A stretch of DNA of 64,000 nucleotides from Molanna angustata. Its lineage: Eukaryota; Arthropoda; Insecta; Trichoptera; Molannidae. Below are positions 61,732 through 64,000 of the stretch, piece by piece. Below the pieces are notes generated by a model that was not told the DNA's origin, searched no databases, and worked only from the letters and a program-made list of their open reading frames with translations. Each line of letters opens with the position of its first letter. Position 1 is the first letter of the stretch. Where the stretch lies: contig OY754969.1 of NCBI GenBank assembly GCA_963576475.1, forward strand, positions 29,177,388 to 29,241,387. The letters run 5' to 3'. The translations under genes were made by a program, and so were the position numbers.

Positions 61732-61941
61732 CGGTCTGTGCGGCACAGTTGGATAGATATTTTTTTCCTGTGCCAAAGGACCCGGGTTCGATTCCCAGTG
61801 GAGAGAGAGTTCTTAATAGCGTTTTCACTCTGGAACTGTGAGACCATTAACATCATAAATCTCCAGAATGTGGCAACTTGTTATTGGATGCGTGTTAAAT
61901 TAATCTTTGATATACTTATTATCTGTTAGTTGCTCGAGAAA
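61732..61941 (+). mobile_element. tRNA-derived SINE, family A
   Basis: GGTCTGTGCGGCACAGTTGG, B box GGGTTCGATTCCCAG, body CTGGAACTGTGAGACCATTA, CTCCAGAATGTGGCAACTTG, tail GTTAGTTGCTCGAGAAACG. The A-box part is diverged from the other copies. Confidence 0.82.
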
Positions 61942-62402
61942 CGTAACAAAATAATAAATAAAACATAAGAACCAATTAAATGATGAAAAACATGATGCCC
62001 TGCAAAATAGTCTGGAAAGTCGGACCTGTCATTGGTGATAAAGATTGTTGTAGAAAATATATTGTAATATATTGATGTTGCGCCTTACAACAGTCAATCA
62101 GTATAGCTTATAGGCATTCTACGAGTATGCATGAATCAGGAGTTCGGCATTCTTCATGAGATGTGAGATTTATATAAACAAGTGTCTGGGGTAAGGCAGG
62201 GGCTGGATTGATCGATTATAGAGCTCTCACGTTGTGGTTCATTTGTATAAACTATTATTGCACTTCTTTCTTATAAACATCAATTACTGTATTCTAATAA
62301 TAAAAGTAAAATAGTCAAACACGTCTAAAAAAATAATGTTAAAGTACCATATGTAAAAGTACCTACCATATATAATATGTTATGTAAAAGAAAAAAAAGA
62401 AC
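61942..62402. other. Unassigned sequence
   Basis: About 460 bp with no recognised element. Confidence 0.4.
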
Positions 62403-62600
62403 ACTTCCTTGCACCCTGCGTAAGTGGCGAGTTTATTGTATTGCCATATGGCAATTTCTTCCAACTAACCAGTGTTTCCAGCCCAGAGAAGCAATATTTG
62501 CGTGAGAAATGAATTTAAATAGATTTCTCCTCTACTGGGAATCGAACCCACGACGCCCTTACAGAAACCAAACGGCTTACCAACTGTGCCACGGCGGTCA
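62403..62600 (-). mobile_element. SINE family B
   Basis: On the minus strand: GACCGCCGTGGCACAGTTGG, TAAGCCGTTTGGTTTCTGTA, B box GGGTTCGATTCCCAG, TTCTCTGGGCTGGAAACACT, GGAAGAAATTGCCATATGGC, ACTCGCCACTTACGCAGGG, ending in CAAGGAAGTG. Complete head to tail. Confidence 0.88.
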
Positions 62601-62623
62601 GTAGGTACCATAAGTACCATATA

Positions 62624-63065
62624 TTAAAATATCTTCTTCTTCTTCTTTGCCAGCCATCTCTCTACTTCTGGGTGTAGGCTTCCTCCAATGAACTCCATAT
62701 CTCTGTCTTGTGCTTCCCTCAGCCAACCCCTTCTCGCAACGGGAATAATATCGTCGACCCATCTTTTTTGTGGACGCCTTACCGGTCTTTTATTTTCCTG
62801 CGGTCTCCATTTTAATATTCTGGGTGTCCACCTCTCGGTACCCTGTCTCGTAACATGTTCTGCCCAATGCCATTTCAACTTTGTAACAGGGTCTGCTATG
62901 TCAACAACTTTTGTTTGGCGTCTGATTTCTTCGTTTCTTATTTTATCCCGGAGGCTCACTTTTAACACTTGCCGTTTCATAGCTCGTTCTGTTTATTTCA
63001 ATTTGTGTATTGTGTTGGCAGTTAGTGTCATTGTTTCCAATCCATATGTTAGCATTGAGAGGATA
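62624..63065 (-). mobile_element. RTE-like LINE 3' fragment
   Basis: The minus frame 62980-62624 encodes LKVSLRDKIRNEEIRRQTKV, LKWHWAEHVTRQ, VRRPQKRWVDDIIPVARRG and ends at a (GAA)n microsatellite. Upstream, TYGLETMTLTANTIHKLK is followed by an in-frame stop. It is closely related to the copy at 52542-52957 (RDKI.N.EIRR.TK, RRPQKRW.DDI) and 5'-truncated. Confidence 0.85.
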
Positions 63066-63299
63066 CCTACATGTTTCAAAGACCTTTCTTTTCAAATTCA
63101 TCGAAATGTCATTGTTTTTCGGGATGTGACCGAGTTTACCGAAAATATATTATTTGCTCATAATAACCCTAATTTGTTAGCTATCGAATTTCGTAATCAT
63201 AAAAATCGGTAAATATCGTCATAAGATTTTATTTATGAATTGTAATGCAAATAAATTATTTTATGTTACTTCGACATTGTTTTATTGGAAGTTAGTTAG

Positions 63300-63490
63300 A
63301 TGAAACAAATTAGGGCACGAGATACTAGAAAGTGTTCGTTATTAAGCGATAAGATGCGAAGAAAGTAATGAGGACTCAAAAAAATGAAAGATGTCATGAA
63401 TAGAATGAAAGAGAATACATTGAGATGGTTTGGCCACATGGGGAGAATGAATGAGGAACGTCTGACGAAGAAAATATAAATTGAACTTAA
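63300..63490 (+). mobile_element. RTE-like fragment, left part (split by a LINE)
   Basis: ATGAAAGATGTCATGAATAG, GAATACATTGAGATGGTTTG, GCCACATGGGGAGAATGAAT and CTGACGAAGAAAATATAA match 7530-7640 (LRWFGHMGRMNEERLTKK). The corresponding continuation (GACCATTTGAACAATATTCT) is found only at 63740, beyond a LINE insertion. Confidence 0.78.
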
Positions 63491-63675
63491 TATATACAAA
63501 ATATACTTTGTTGGATAGAGCAAGCAAAACGGCATACTATGATCGATTCTTTAGTGTGAGTGGTCCTATAAAGTGGAATAGATTGTCTCCACAAAGCAGG
63601 AGCACTTTCTCTAAATGACTGAAAACAGCTTTGTTGGAATTATCCTGAATCATTAAACGGCGCTATATAAATAAT
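63491..63675 (+). mobile_element. CR1/L2-like LINE 3' end, nested in the RTE-like fragment
   Basis: Encodes TAYYDRFFSVSGPIKWNRLS then a stop and LKTALLEL. It ends with AATCATTAAACGGCGCTATA then TAAATAATTTATTATTTA, shared with the minus-strand copy at 53165-53745. Confidence 0.75.
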
Positions 63676-63784
63676 TTATTATTTATTGGGGACATGAATG
63701 GAATAATGAGGTTGTGGCAGACAAAGAAAAGTATAATATATAACGACCATTTGAACAATATTCTGAAAAACGAAAATGTTAAGT
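63676..63784 (+). mobile_element. RTE-like fragment, right part
   Basis: GGTTGTGGCAGACAAAGAAA then CCATTTGAACAATATTCTGA and ACGAAAATGTTAAG corresponds to 7690-7735 (DHVNDILKDGNVRS), completing the fragment interrupted at 63491. Confidence 0.65.
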
Positions 63785-64000
63785 CGGCTCTACACTCGCG
63801 TATGAAGTCGCGCCGTGAATTCACGTGTATACGCCGCGATCCGCGGGTGAATTGTGTCCCTCCACACTCGCAAAGCTTCACAGTCTTTGCGCCGCAAACC
63901 CTTTGTCGCGGGTCAAAAACCGACACTGATCGGGAAATGGAGCGAAGCGCGAATGCGAAGGCGTGAACAACATCTACACTCGTGTTTCGCGGTTGTCGCG
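63785..64000. other. GC-rich insert running off the right edge
   Basis: An abrupt switch to GC-rich, CpG-rich sequence that interrupts the RTE-like fragment. CTCTACACTCGCG, CCTCCACACTCGCAAAGC and CATCTACACTCGTG recur at about 60-130 bp spacing. No recognisable protein in either strand; the open frames here have no motif. It looks like the end of another mobile element. Confidence 0.45.

Noticed and set aside
62688..63212. 174-codon plus-strand open frame
   Set aside because: Antisense to the RTE-like frame at 62980-62624; no domain of its own.

Overview
The window is AT-rich, repeat-dominated animal nuclear DNA, most likely from an insect. The main support is one conserved host gene: six phase-compatible exons on the minus strand (54322 down to 47509) that encode most of an LCCH3-type (GABA receptor beta-like) Cys-loop chloride-channel subunit, a family known from insects and other arthropods. 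I cannot assign the order. Nothing prokaryotic was seen: no operons, no CRISPR array, no ribosomal RNA.

Layout. 1-8.8 kb: half of a foldback element carrying an expanded GT microsatellite, a candidate first exon of another minus-strand gene (3044-3167), a 0.75 kb AT microsatellite, and three minisatellites, one split by a retroelement insertion. 8.8-16 kb: mostly unassigned AT-rich DNA, a short GC-richer island (11.7 kb), a tRNA-derived SINE and a TTTA array. 16.8-22.2 kb: a nearly complete minus-strand non-LTR retrotransposon (gag-like ORF1 with zinc knuckles; ORF2 with endonuclease, reverse transcriptase and RNase H), disabled by only a few lesions. 22.4-28.2 kb: SINEs, a CR1/L2-like LINE fragment, a 35-bp minisatellite and RTE-like 3' fragments. 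29-35 kb: a foldback element containing a nested TA-flanked MITE, then a 4.4 kb TTAA-flanked composite with long inverted ends that itself contains a TTAA-flanked insert, a hairpin and a hAT remnant with a perfect 8-bp duplication. 36.0-36.75 kb: a second long AT microsatellite. 39.3-47.3 kb: a second hAT-like element containing a 292-bp triplication, a foldback element with 5-bp duplication, a Helitron with both termini recognisable and nested insertions, and an element whose ends are built from TTCGAA-rich units. 47.5-54.3 kb: the channel gene with TE-filled introns. 54.5-64 kb: the other half of the foldback family, two minisatellites, an RTE-like reverse transcriptase, more SINEs and a GC-rich insert running off the edge.

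The host-gene content is small: one confident gene (partial; the N-terminal exons and the TM4 exon were not found) and one speculative exon. Everything else coding-like is transposable-element remnant. The most informative results are structural: about eight insertions can be delimited to the base by target-site duplications or by empty paralogous sites, several are nested, and at least four LINE 3' ends share a compensated stem-loop. I found no convincing new biological system. The composite elements at 30.5-34.9 kb and 39.3-40.4 kb and the TTCGAA-rich element at 46.4-47.3 kb are the most likely undescribed families.
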